A DNA stretch of 44,765 bases from a virus, in the IMG/VR virus record IMGVR_UViG_3300027754_000171, positions 1-44,765 of that record; one strand, written 5' to 3'. Position numbers and translations under genes: made by a program. Below are positions 31,826 through 40,471 of the stretch, piece after piece. Under the pieces are notes generated by a model. That model had not been told where the DNA came from, searched no databases, and saw only the letters and a list, made by a program, of their open reading frames with translations. Position 1 is the first letter of the stretch. Each line of letters opens with the position of its first letter.

Positions 31826-34800
31826 ATGGCTTTTGAGGATCTTGTCAATCAATCTAAAACGGATGACGGTAAATATGTCGATCTTGTTTTTACTGACCTG
31901 GATCCAGATACCATATATGGATTAAGATTTGCTTGGGAGTATGAAGACCCATCACTCGGCCTAGGCGGAATAAGTAGTCCTTCGGATGTATTCCCATTGA
32001 TTACAAATCAAGAGCCAGATTTTCCAGCTCCAAATTTTCGATCTTCAGATTTAACTGCAAAAAATGGTTTCCTATTAATTAATTGGGATGGCAATGATTT
32101 AACCAACATGCCGTTATTAAACTTTAAACAAGTAAATGTTTGGATAAAGGGCGGATCATTTGGGGCAGTATATGTTAAAGCTGCACAATCATTTACGCAA
32201 GCTGGATTATTGACTATACCAGTAAACGCTGGTGAATATTGTGTAAAACTTCAAGCGGAATCAATGCTCGGCACACTGTCTGCATTTTCAAATGAATATT
32301 GTGTTAAGGTATATAAAAGCCCAAAGCCAGTTACTAATCTTCAAGGAAGATGGGTAAAGGATGATTTGACATCAAAGACTGATGCATTAATGATTAGCTT
32401 TACTTTTGATCCAACTTCGGTAGATGCAACCAATTCAAATACAGATGCAGATTATTTCCTAATAACACTAACAGCAAACTCCAAAACTAGAACTTTTTGG
32501 TCTCCAGTAAATAAATCTTTAACCAGCCAATCATTCTTTTTATCAGCCACAGATAATAAAGCTAGCTTTGGACTATTTGCTTCACAGTTTGAAGTTTTTA
32601 TATTAGTACGAGATACATTTGGTCAAGTTAGCACATTAGTTAACGCACAGACTCTTACGTATTCAACTCCTTTAGATACTCCAACCATTACCGCAACAGC
32701 TGGAACACTTTCATATAATGTTTCTTATAACAACCAAACCGATAAGCCATTTGACAATATCTATATCTTTGAAGATACGGGTTCTGGGTACAGTCAGGTG
32801 GCTCAGGGAACTTCAAATCCAATATCTGTTCCTGTTAATAATACATTAACAAGATCTGTCAAAGCAAAGTTTTATGATAGTAATGGCGGATCAACATCAT
32901 TTAGCACACCAGTAACAGTAAAACCTTTAGCCGCCGTATCACTAGGCACTTCAGGTCCACCTAATGTCGGCACAGTAACAACCAGCGGGGGATTAGACTC
33001 ACTAGGCACTATTGGATTCAATGGCTTTGCTAACATTTCTTGGGCCGCAGTCACTACTGGAGATATTCGTGGATACACAATACGATATAGACCAGTAACT
33101 TCACCAGTATCTCCATATGCATATGTAAACTCGCCAGGCACAGGACTTTCTTTCAGACTGACTGGCCTAAACGCAGGGCTAGTATATGAAATTGCAGTTG
33201 CCACATACGATGCATACAATAATACATCAACAGATTTTATATCTGGAACCAATGTCACGGTTGGCGGAACTCCATACATAGCCAGCACAGTAGATGTATC
33301 TGGATACTTTTCTGCAAAAGCAAATTCCACCGATGTAGATTCAACAGCATTTAAATTTGGATATTTTGACAAAGCCCTCTTGGGTAAAAGAGGAATTTCT
33401 TTAACTGAGCACAACTATTGGTATATAGATTCAAATCAGGGTGCATCATTAAAGGTTGGCGGCGCAGATAATTATATGAGTTGGAACGGATCTTCTCTTA
33501 CAGTAACTGGAGACCTTCGGGCAAAAAAAGGATCATTTAGCGGAAATGTAAGTATTGCTAGTGGTGCATCTTTGTATAGTGGCGCTCTAACTGGAAATAC
33601 CGTGACAAGTGCAGGAGACACTGGCGGAGTCCTTCTTGGTAAGGGATTTGTGCTAAATACTGGCGGGCTTAAATTTAACTCTTCAACAGTTACAGACATA
33701 ACAACAATAGATGCCGAAACTGGAAAGCTAAGTACATCTCTAGCAAATATTGGTGGTTGGGATGTCAGCGCAAGCACAATAAGCAAAAATGGTATTACTT
33801 TAAACTCAACAGGAAAAATTATTGCCAGCAGCGGAGCGTATTATGTTGGTATAGAGCCAAAATCAGCTTCAGTCAACGATATTGTTTTATGGGCAGGACA
33901 ATCTGCAACTGGCGGAACCTCAGTTGCTGGAGCAAACTTTAGAGTAACTGCAGGCGGAACATTGTATGCAACGGGTGCGTTTATTGAAGGAAATATAACA
34001 TTAACAAATGGATCAGGACTAAGTACAATAATTGATAGCAAAGCAAGTATTTTTAGAAGCGCTTCTATGCCATCGGGAAGCTCATATAAAAATGGTGACC
34101 TCTGGATAGATACGGACGATAATAATAAAGTTTATCAATGGAGTACGTTAGTAACTCCAGCCGCATGGGTGGTTGTTCAAGATTCCGCAGCAGCTTTAGC
34201 TGCAGCTGCAATAGCAGATGGTAAATCGGTTGTTGCCAAAAATGCCGCAGATGCCGCAGCTCAGTTAGCTGCAGACGCAGATGATGCAGCAGGTGTCGCA
34301 GATGGCAAAGCGGTTGTTGCCAAAAATGCCGCAGATGCCGCAGCTTCCGCAGCAGCGGTAGCAGCAGGAAAAGCAAAGAAATTTGACTCAACAACGGGTA
34401 ATTTAATATTAGGGTTAACGCTTGATAATAATAGTGCATCTATTTATTCATCAAAAAGTAGCTATACCGATACAACAAACGGATGGTATATGGGGTGGAA
34501 GTCAGTCGGAGCTGGATCTTATACCCCAGCAATTTATTTAGGCGGAGCAGATACCTATTTAAAGTATTCTACAGATGATGGCTTAGTGATAAAGGGAAAT
34601 ATATCTGCCACAACAGGATTCATTGGCGGATGGAGTATAGGAACAGATTCTATATACAAAGGTGCAATTTCATTAAACTCTGCAACTGGAACAATTTCTG
34701 GTGCAACAATTACTGGTGGAATTATTTATAGTGGATCTGCATCTATTTCAAATGGAGCCATAGTTGGAGCTTCACTCACAACGGCTGGTTCAGGATATGG

Positions 34801-35209
34801 AGCTGTTAGAATTAATGGATCTAATAATACAATTGAGTTATTAAATTCAAGTAATGCAGTTGCCACATCACTTTTCACATTTGCTGACGGAAGCGAAAGT
34901 ATATTTCAGCACGGATCTAAAACAGCACTTGGATATCCAGCATCATCAGCTTACCTTTCACTCAATTCAAGTACTACAACTTTGGGGTATACTGATGGAA
35001 ATGGAAGCACAAAGTATTCCATAGTAATCGAGTCGGCTGGCAGCATATATTTTAGAGGCAAAGAAGTTAGCACCAGCTACGGGGGCGCTATTGGCGGAAC
35101 CGCTACAGATGGTCTTTATTACATGAGAAATATTGGCATGGGCACTGGAGCAAAAACAACATCACATACAGATGGCGTACGTGGTGACATATGGATTCAA
35201 TACGCTTAG
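31826..35209 (+). CDS. Tail fibre with fibronectin-like domains
   Basis: The 1127-residue protein has repeated fibronectin type III-like sandwiches in its first 480 residues, for example FANISWAAVTTGDIRGYTIRY with FRLTGLNAGLVYEIAVATYD. A long central region (about 500-760) consists of short beta turns (ASLYSGALTGNTVTSAGD and similar), as in intertwined fibre shafts. Residues about 790-850 are an Ala-rich helix made of a near-duplicated unit. The C-terminus is another beta region ending GVRGDIWIQYA. It is probably a trimeric receptor-binding fibre. Confidence 0.78.
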   Translation: MAFEDLVNQSKTDDGKYVDLVFTDLDPDTIYGLRFAWEYEDPSLGLGGISSPSDVFPLITNQEPDFPAPNFRSSDLTAKNGFLLINWDGNDLTNMPLLNFKQVNVWIKGGSFGAVYVKAAQSFTQAGLLTIPVNAGEYCVKLQAESMLGTLSAFSNEYCVKVYKSPKPVTNLQGRWVKDDLTSKTDALMISFTFDPTSVDATNSNTDADYFLITLTANSKTRTFWSPVNKSLTSQSFFLSATDNKASFGLFASQFEVFILVRDTFGQVSTLVNAQTLTYSTPLDTPTITATAGTLSYNVSYNNQTDKPFDNIYIFEDTGSGYSQVAQGTSNPISVPVNNTLTRSVKAKFYDSNGGSTSFSTPVTVKPLAAVSLGTSGPPNVGTVTTSGGLDSLGTIGFNGFANISWAAVTTGDIRGYTIRYRPVTSPVSPYAYVNSPGTGLSFRLTGLNAGLVYEIAVATYDAYNNTSTDFISGTNVTVGGTPYIASTVDVSGYFSAKANSTDVDSTAFKFGYFDKALLGKRGISLTEHNYWYIDSNQGASLKVGGADNYMSWNGSSLTVTGDLRAKKGSFSGNVSIASGASLYSGALTGNTVTSAGDTGGVLLGKGFVLNTGGLKFNSSTVTDITTIDAETGKLSTSLANIGGWDVSASTISKNGITLNSTGKIIASSGAYYVGIEPKSASVNDIVLWAGQSATGGTSVAGANFRVTAGGTLYATGAFIEGNITLTNGSGLSTIIDSKASIFRSASMPSGSSYKNGDLWIDTDDNNKVYQWSTLVTPAAWVVVQDSAAALAAAAIADGKSVVAKNAADAAAQLAADADDAAGVADGKAVVAKNAADAAASAAAVAAGKAKKFDSTTGNLILGLTLDNNSASIYSSKSSYTDTTNGWYMGWKSVGAGSYTPAIYLGGADTYLKYSTDDGLVIKGNISATTGFIGGWSIGTDSIYKGAISLNSATGTISGATITGGIIYSGSASISNGAIVGASLTTAGSGYGAVRINGSNNTIELLNSSNAVATSLFTFADGSESIFQHGSKTALGYPASSAYLSLNSSTTTLGYTDGNGSTKYSIVIESAGSIYFRGKEVSTSYGGAIGGTATDGLYYMRNIGMGTGAKTTSHTDGVRGDIWIQYA
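34214..34345 (+). repeat. 48-bp near-direct duplication in fibre gene
   Basis: The unit at 34214-34261 recurs at 34298-34345 with a few substitutions (84-bp offset). Both encode ADGK(S/A)VVAKNAADAAA, part of an alanine-rich helical segment. This looks like an internal duplication that lengthens a coiled coil. Confidence 0.85.
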
Positions 35210-35217
35210 GATAATAA

Positions 35218-37782
35218 ATGTCAGATATCTTTGTCAAAGCAGCTAGTTCAGGAGGTTACGGCACAACTGGCTGGAGAAAAGCATCAAGAATTTGGGCTAA
35301 AACTGCCAACTCACCATCTACTGGTTGGAGAGAAGCAACTGGGGTATGGATTAGAAACGCAACTCAATGGCTCAAGGTCTGGCCAATATCTGGTATATTT
35401 GCTTCAAGAGTTCCGTATATATCAGCCTCTTCTGCTGACACTTACGCAAATAGATTAACTACTGCAGGCAGGATAAGAATGGGATATGCATACTATGGAG
35501 ACAATGCTGTTTGGGATTTAAATGGTTTTGCTGCGTCTAACTATACCTACAAATGGAAATTGTATGATCAATATGGATCAGATTTAAATACAGTTTTAAG
35601 AAGCGGTACAGGATCAGGGTGGACATCCTCAGCAGGAGAAGATGTACTTCCATCTTCTATCTGGACAACTACCAACTGTGCAAACTCGGACGAACAATAC
35701 CTAGGATTTGAATGTATGGCTAACGCCTCCAGCGGATCAGTATATAGTGGACTTTCTGTTTCTTCAAAAATTAAAGTCATTAGGCAATCACCTATTAATT
35801 CTACTTATTCTTTAAGTAGCCTGACTCCAGTAGTGGGTACACAGCTAACTTATAGCTCCACTTGGTTTGCAGCGGAAGCAAATAGAGCCAGGACAATAAC
35901 TATTGGATGGTATAGTAATAGTACAAATTCAACAACTGGGGGAACACCTTTAACTACAGGATCAACATACACTCCAGTATCTGCTGATGTAGGTAAATAT
36001 ATATATGTAACTGAAACAAGAGTAAATTCAGGATCAGATTTTGATTATGGAGTTGATGTAGGAGTTTCTGTTAGCGTTATAACTACAAGCGTAGTAACTG
36101 AAATTTCTAATCAAGCGACTGGCTCAAAAAGAAGGGTGTTGTTAAATTCAAATTTTACTTCAGGAACTACTGTATATGTTTCTACAAATGGATTTATATC
36201 TATAGGTTATGATCCAGGTTCATCAATTGGTGTACCAGCATCTGGAGCACACCTAACTATTTTAAGAGGCGATCATGTGCAAACGGCTTTATATCATTAT
36301 TCAGATGCAACTAATTTTTATGTTAGGTGGCAAGGTTATAGGCTAAATAACACAGGTAGAACAATTGACTACCAAGCAAAGTTTACATATGGGTCTTCGG
36401 CAGTAGATGTTTATTTTGTTACAAATAATTTAATAACCGCTGACTATGATACAAATGCTGTATATAATGGAGCTACTGCAACAGCAACTTGGGCAGGATC
36501 TACTACTATTGCAACGGACCTAGTTGGCGGAATGACTAGGAATACATTAAAAGATAATGTTGATGATGGAAGTACTGCGATAGTTGCATCTATACCACTG
36601 CCAGCTCCAACCATAATTTATTTGGGAGACCCAGTAGTAAGTAGGACTTCAAATACCTATTCGTATTCCACAACAACTGGGTCATGGAATAATACTCCAA
36701 CCTCATACAGCTATCAGTGGTATGCATCTACAACCCTTCCTTATCCGCCATACATAAGCACTGTAGCTGTTGGAACAAATTCTAGCACCTATACCTCAAG
36801 CTCATCTTATCATAATTATTCAATATATTGTAATGTTACTGCAACAAATGCTACAGGAAGCTCTTCCCCAGCAAGCTCAAACTCTATTCAAAATACATCA
36901 CCTACATATACAATTACTTATCTTAAAAATGATGGGTCTGGAACAGCGCAAGGCACAAGCACATTTACCTATGGAGGATCAACAGTAGCTGCTTCAGCTC
37001 CCACAAGATCTGGTTTCTCATTTAATGGTTGGTATGACTCATCTTCTTTAGACTATAGTTATTTTGTTGCCGCTGGAGGTACTTGGTCACCACCAGAAGG
37101 AAACCGAAATATGTATGGTAGATGGACAGCTGTTGCTGTTGCCACAAAACTTGGAACACCAACGGGAGTAACTGCTTCTAGAACTTTTACAGACAAAATT
37201 CGTATTAGTTGGGCTGCTGTTTCAAATGCTTCTACCTACGGTGTTTGGTATAGAGGCGGGGCCCCCGTATACGACAGTGCCCCAGATTTTCCAACTACAT
37301 CAAGTTTATTCCTTGACGACACTTCTGTATCATCTGGCGCAGAGCGTCAATACGATGTTCAAGCTTACCCAGCTTCAGGAAGCACTCTCTATCTAAAAAG
37401 TGATTGGGGAGGTCCTTCAAATGCTGGACTAAGAGCTACTGCTACTACACCAGCCACAGCACCATCGCAACCAGGTACACCAACTAATGGATGGACTTCT
37501 GGTACTACATACCCATTTAGCTGGACAGCGTCAACTAGTCCTGGAACAGTAAGTGGAGGAGGAGCAGCAACTATTTCCAAATACGGTATAGCAATATATG
37601 AAGCATCAAGCAGTTCTGGTAGCGGAGCAGTATGGAAAGGATCATTTTATACTACAAATGGTAGTACATTATCCTATACATATACTTCACCGAATGCTGC
37701 GTTGTATTATGCTGCCTCAGTCTGGGCAGTTAACTCTGCTAATCTAGAAAGTACAGCTTCACCATTGAGTCTATACAAATGA
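35218..37782 (+). CDS. Tail fibre with Ig-like, InlB-like and fibronectin-like modules
   Basis: The 854-residue protein has an N-terminal Trp-rich repeat (GWRKASRIWAKTAN, then GWREATGVWIRNATQWLKVWP). Ser/Thr-rich Ig-like beta domains follow. Residues about 565-640 match the Listeria-Bacteroides (InlB B-type) repeat: YTITYLKNDGSGTAQGTSTF, then APTRSGFSFNGWYD and NMYGRWTAV. Two fibronectin type III-like modules follow (GVTASRTFTDKIRISWAAVS and YPFSWTASTSP). Such modules occur in adhesins. I infer a receptor-contact fibre. AGGA precedes the ATG. Confidence 0.75.
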   Translation: MSDIFVKAASSGGYGTTGWRKASRIWAKTANSPSTGWREATGVWIRNATQWLKVWPISGIFASRVPYISASSADTYANRLTTAGRIRMGYAYYGDNAVWDLNGFAASNYTYKWKLYDQYGSDLNTVLRSGTGSGWTSSAGEDVLPSSIWTTTNCANSDEQYLGFECMANASSGSVYSGLSVSSKIKVIRQSPINSTYSLSSLTPVVGTQLTYSSTWFAAEANRARTITIGWYSNSTNSTTGGTPLTTGSTYTPVSADVGKYIYVTETRVNSGSDFDYGVDVGVSVSVITTSVVTEISNQATGSKRRVLLNSNFTSGTTVYVSTNGFISIGYDPGSSIGVPASGAHLTILRGDHVQTALYHYSDATNFYVRWQGYRLNNTGRTIDYQAKFTYGSSAVDVYFVTNNLITADYDTNAVYNGATATATWAGSTTIATDLVGGMTRNTLKDNVDDGSTAIVASIPLPAPTIIYLGDPVVSRTSNTYSYSTTTGSWNNTPTSYSYQWYASTTLPYPPYISTVAVGTNSSTYTSSSSYHNYSIYCNVTATNATGSSSPASSNSIQNTSPTYTITYLKNDGSGTAQGTSTFTYGGSTVAASAPTRSGFSFNGWYDSSSLDYSYFVAAGGTWSPPEGNRNMYGRWTAVAVATKLGTPTGVTASRTFTDKIRISWAAVSNASTYGVWYRGGAPVYDSAPDFPTTSSLFLDDTSVSSGAERQYDVQAYPASGSTLYLKSDWGGPSNAGLRATATTPATAPSQPGTPTNGWTSGTTYPFSWTASTSPGTVSGGGAATISKYGIAIYEASSSSGSGAVWKGSFYTTNGSTLSYTYTSPNAALYYAASVWAVNSANLESTASPLSLYK

Positions 37783-37985
37783 TAAATAAACTAGAGATTA
37801 TACAAGAGCATTTAGATAATATTCAGTTTCACATAGACCATGTTAATAATGTTATGGCTAATCCAGATATGCAATTCATCCCAGATGGTAAAATAGGTGT
37901 AGACTTAGAGCTGTACTTAGAAGATTTGTTGTCTGTAAAACAGGCACTAGAGCAAGAAAAACAGGCCTTGACTAATCAAGACTAA
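37779..37985 (+). CDS. Small coiled-coil protein after fibre gene
   Basis: This 68-residue protein overlaps the fibre stop (ATGA). It is strongly helical: LEIIQEHLDNIQFHIDHVNN, a short GKIGVDLELY turn, then LEDLLSVKQALEQEKQALTN. It could be a fibre-assembly chaperone or a small structural protein. No family is recognised. Confidence 0.6.
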   Translation: MINKLEIIQEHLDNIQFHIDHVNNVMANPDMQFIPDGKIGVDLELYLEDLLSVKQALEQEKQALTNQD

Positions 37986-37995
37986 ATGCTATAAT
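37968..37995 (+). promoter_or_regulatory. Strong extended -10 promoter
   Basis: TTGACT (37968-37973), a 16-nt spacer, then TATAAT (37990-37995) with the TGC extension. The -35 lies inside the preceding gene. AAGGAGG (38000-38006) follows 7 nt before ATG 38013, so this transcript has a short leader. Confidence 0.75.
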
Positions 37996-38012
37996 ATGAA
38001 AGGAGGCAAAAA

Positions 38013-38234
38013 ATGACAAATATTTTATCTAAAGAAGAAAGAATTCAATTGGTAGACTCACATAAGAGATCTCTAGCAATGTCTCAATATAACATAGAGC
38101 TTACTTTAATTGAAGAAAATGTTAAATCAGTAAAAGATACTGCAAACATAACAATTTTAACAAGCCAAGTAGAATTAATTGATCAACAGATAGCAGCTCT
38201 TGATGCAGAAAAAGCATCAATTGAATTAGAGTAA
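38013..38234 (+). CDS. Small helical protein, unknown
   Basis: This 73-residue protein has an excellent AGGAGG Shine-Dalgarno and its own promoter, so it is a real gene despite its size. It is almost wholly predicted helix: SKEERIQLVDSHKRSLAMSQ, then TSQVELIDQQIAALDAEKAS. With the next small gene it may form coiled-coil partners. No function can be assigned. Confidence 0.65.
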   Translation: MTNILSKEERIQLVDSHKRSLAMSQYNIELTLIEENVKSVKDTANITILTSQVELIDQQIAALDAEKASIELE

Positions 38235-38245
38235 AGGATTTTAAA

Positions 38246-38419
38246 TTGAATAAAGAAGAGTTAATTATTACTGCCCTACAGCAACGTATTGGCGAAATTG
38301 TCTCAAACTATGAGACACAAATTGCAGTGATGCGGGCAGAAATAACTCAGCTAATTGAAAAAGAGGCAGCCAAAGAAGAATACTCTGATTCTTTAAAAGA
38401 ACAGATAAAGGAAGTGTAG
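38246..38419 (+). CDS. Small coiled-coil protein with TTG start
   Basis: A TTG start at 38246, with AAAGGA (38233-38238) at proper spacing, opens a 57-residue frame: NKEELIITALQQRIGEIVSN, then helix QIAVMRAEITQLIEKEAAK, ending SLKEQIKEV. It lies between two well-supported genes with 11-nt and 1-nt gaps. Its composition resembles the 73-residue neighbour. Function unknown. Confidence 0.7.
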   Translation: MNKEELIITALQQRIGEIVSNYETQIAVMRAEITQLIEKEAAKEEYSDSLKEQIKEV

Positions 38420-38420
38420 C

Positions 38421-38837
38421 ATGGCAGAAACATTTGCAGACGGAGAACCAGTAGATCCGCAAAAATTAAGAAACCTTCAATCTCAGATAACAGAGATCAA
38501 GGCAACTGCAGGTGCTGCATACAATCTAATTAGCACTACCGCAAATGGACAAACTACTAGCTCTGTATTTCATACCAGATCTGGAGAATTAGATTTTGAA
38601 AATGTAAAAAGCGGCAGTTTAAGAACAGAAGGCCTAGACTTTGCATGGGACTCAACAGTATATAAAAATCCTGTAACCGTAGCAACTGCAAAAATTCAAG
38701 ACCCAAAAGCCAATGAAGTTAGAATTGGAGTTAAGGGAGCATTTGCCCCTATAATTAATATATACTATGAAGGTAAACCAGATACAAAACCATTGATTAC
38801 AATTTGCTGGATAAGTTCAGCAGAAAAAATTATTTAG
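38421..38837 (+). CDS. Minor structural protein, fibre-associated
   Basis: This 138-residue protein follows AAAGGAAG Shine-Dalgarno sequence by a few bases. The first third is helical (DPQKLRNLQSQITEIKATAG), and the rest is a beta domain (SGELDFENVKSGSLRTEG, then KNPVTVATAKIQD, then APIINIYYEG). A helix leading into a sandwich is common in small phage fibre or tail-tip proteins. It is the last gene before a strong promoter. Confidence 0.5.
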   Translation: MAETFADGEPVDPQKLRNLQSQITEIKATAGAAYNLISTTANGQTTSSVFHTRSGELDFENVKSGSLRTEGLDFAWDSTVYKNPVTVATAKIQDPKANEVRIGVKGAFAPIINIYYEGKPDTKPLITICWISSAEKII

Positions 38838-38839
38838 TA

Positions 38840-38867
38840 TTGACAAGATTGTTTTTTATGTTACAAT
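38840..38867 (+). promoter_or_regulatory. Strong promoter upstream of replication block
   Basis: TTGACA is a perfect -35 (38840-38845). A 16-nt spacer leads to TACAAT (38862-38867) with TGT extension. It is the best -35 match in the window. A palindrome begins 16 nt after the -10. Confidence 0.8.
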
Positions 38868-38883
38868 TTAATTGTAGCGCCCT

Positions 38884-38907
38884 AAGTCACGATATCGTGA
38901 CTTTTTT
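38884..38907 (+). terminator. Palindrome with T run: attenuator or operator
   Basis: AAGTCACGAT-ATCGTGACTT is a perfect 20-bp palindrome (38884-38903) followed by a T run to 38907. As RNA it gives an 8-bp stem with a 4-nt loop and looks like an intrinsic terminator. It begins only about 10 nt after the predicted start site of the promoter at 38840. It could end the structural transcript, attenuate the replication transcript, or bind a dimeric repressor. An AAGGTAG Shine-Dalgarno follows before ATG 38924. Confidence 0.65.
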
Positions 38908-38923
38908 AGTATTAAGGTAGAAA

Positions 38924-39724
38924 ATGAGTAACGATTTAAAATGGATGCTTTCGTCTGACCAGCAGTTCCCATATCAAGATGACAAAATGATTGCGCTTTG
39001 GTTTAAGGTAATGAAATGGTTTAAGCCAGATGTTGTTGACTATTTGGGAGATACTGATGATCAAGCTTGCTACAGCAAATATACCGAAGGACGCTCAGCT
39101 GAGTTTTTAAACTATCATAAAAATGATAGCAAAGATTTAATTGTTCCTATGATGCGCCATGAGGCAAAGGGGGCAAGAGATTTTTATGCTAAAACAAGAG
39201 AGATGTTGCCAGATGCACAACTTTTTTCAGCATTAGGAAACCACGATATTAGGGTATTTAATTACGTTGATGCAAAGCTTCCAGATTATATTTCTGAGGT
39301 AACACCAGAAGCTTTGTGGAGCTTAGATTCTTTAGGATATGATTATATTTATTATGACAGCCTACCGAAGAAACGTTTTGGAGATATACATGTTCATCAC
39401 GGACTATCTGTTTCCGCAACAGGTGCGGTAAGAAAAGATATGGAAGATATGCAAGTATCTTTGATTAGAGGACACTCTCACAGGATTGCTTCACATATGG
39501 TAACATATGAACTTAGAAATAACGGTGAAGGAGAAACACTACGTGGCTATGAAATTGGTCACATGTGTGATGAAAAAGGTCCAGGAATGAAATATACTCA
39601 GCACCACGATTGGCAAAAGGGTTTTGCCGTTGCACATATTGTAAATGATTATCCTCATATTCAAATGATTCACGTATCTCCAGACTACTCTTGCGTAGTA
39701 GACGGAAAGGTATTTACTTTATAA
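38924..39724 (+). CDS. Metallophosphoesterase (calcineurin-like)
   Basis: This 266-residue protein has the calcineurin-like motif order. D12-x-Q14 (SSDQQFP) replaces the usual D-x-H. D43 follows in YLGDTDD, then N106-H107-D108 in LGNHDIR, H159 in HVHHG, and H184-x-H186 in RGHSHR. These residues coordinate two metals in known phosphoesterases. The Gln at the D-x-H position is a notable change. It may act on nucleic acid or nucleotides during replication; the substrate is unknown. It is the first gene of the replication block. Confidence 0.82.
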   Translation: MSNDLKWMLSSDQQFPYQDDKMIALWFKVMKWFKPDVVDYLGDTDDQACYSKYTEGRSAEFLNYHKNDSKDLIVPMMRHEAKGARDFYAKTREMLPDAQLFSALGNHDIRVFNYVDAKLPDYISEVTPEALWSLDSLGYDYIYYDSLPKKRFGDIHVHHGLSVSATGAVRKDMEDMQVSLIRGHSHRIASHMVTYELRNNGEGETLRGYEIGHMCDEKGPGMKYTQHHDWQKGFAVAHIVNDYPHIQMIHVSPDYSCVVDGKVFTL

Positions 39725-39909
39725 TGTGGTGTAGTAAATGTAAGGGAAGAGTTTTTGTAGATAGAGTTTTTTCACAAAAACTACATGTTGAACTTTTCTG
39801 TATTATGTGCGGAAAACGTTGGATGGTTAACAAAGAAACGAGTTCTTTTGGAAAATGGATAGAAAAAAAAGAAAAAGCTCAACTAAAAAGTTCCTCTATT
39901 TCTTCTTAA
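39724..39909 (+). CDS. Small zinc-ribbon protein
   Basis: I start at ATG 39724, the TAATG overlap with the phosphoesterase; an upstream start at 39691 would overlap far more. The 61 residues include CSKC near the N-terminus and CIMC after a 23-residue spacer, the four cysteines of a zinc ribbon. The C-terminal 20 residues are Lys/Ser-rich. A DNA- or RNA-binding role is plausible. Confidence 0.65.
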   Translation: MWCSKCKGRVFVDRVFSQKLHVELFCIMCGKRWMVNKETSSFGKWIEKKEKAQLKSSSISS

Positions 39910-40334
39910 ACAATAAAATACATCGTGTACTTAGTTCGTCAAGATCTAAAGATGAAATGATTGCATGGTCCTATTTAGATCGCAAGCGTGTACTTTATTC
40001 ACATTCACAGGTTTTAAAGAATATGGAAAAGGCATACAGCACAACGCAAGTTGCAGACTTATTAAATAAACATAAGGTTACCATAGAAGACTATATCCTA
40101 GAGGGCAAGATTAAGATACCACAAAAGGTATACCCAATAGGAAAACCAGATAGTAAATGGTATAAGTTTATGTATAGCGAGTCAGACATAATGGACATTC
40201 ATGAATTTATATTGGAAGCGGGCTATTCTAAAAATGTTCCATCTAAGGCTGAATTGAGGGCTCTTCTCAAACACAGCTTTATATTGTATACTAAGACTGA
40301 GACTGGGTTCATCCCAGTATGGAAGGCGGAATAA
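39855..40334 (+). CDS. Helix-turn-helix DNA-binding protein
   Basis: This 159-residue protein overlaps the zinc-ribbon gene by 55 nt. An N-terminal domain (NKIHRVLSSSRSKDEMIAWS, DRKRVLYSHSQVLKNM) precedes a MerR/excisionase-like helix-turn-helix, YSTTQVADLLNKHKVTIEDYI, then LEGKIKIPQ. The end (SKAELRALLKHSFILYTKTE) is familiar from HTH proteins of actinophage replication regions. The long N-terminal part belongs to that family, so I keep the 39855 start. It may regulate phage genes. Confidence 0.72.
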   Translation: MDRKKRKSSTKKFLYFFLNNKIHRVLSSSRSKDEMIAWSYLDRKRVLYSHSQVLKNMEKAYSTTQVADLLNKHKVTIEDYILEGKIKIPQKVYPIGKPDSKWYKFMYSESDIMDIHEFILEAGYSKNVPSKAELRALLKHSFILYTKTETGFIPVWKAE

Positions 40335-40471
40335 TGGCTGACATGCCTAGGTACACATTAGAAACTGGCGCTTCTAAAAAAAGAAAAAGAGAAGCAGAAG
40401 TAGAGTATTGGAATTCTTTAAATGGTCCAGTTGTTATTAAAAAAGCTGAGGTTAAAAAAGATGGCAAGTAG
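40334..40471 (+). CDS. Small basic protein
   Basis: ATG 40334 is in a TAATG overlap with the HTH gene. The 45-residue product (ADMPRYTLETGASKKRKREA, then VEYWNSLNGPVVIKKAEVKK) is basic and charged. Small genes at this position are common in actinophages. No function is recognised. Confidence 0.6.
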   Translation: MADMPRYTLETGASKKRKREAEVEYWNSLNGPVVIKKAEVKKDGK

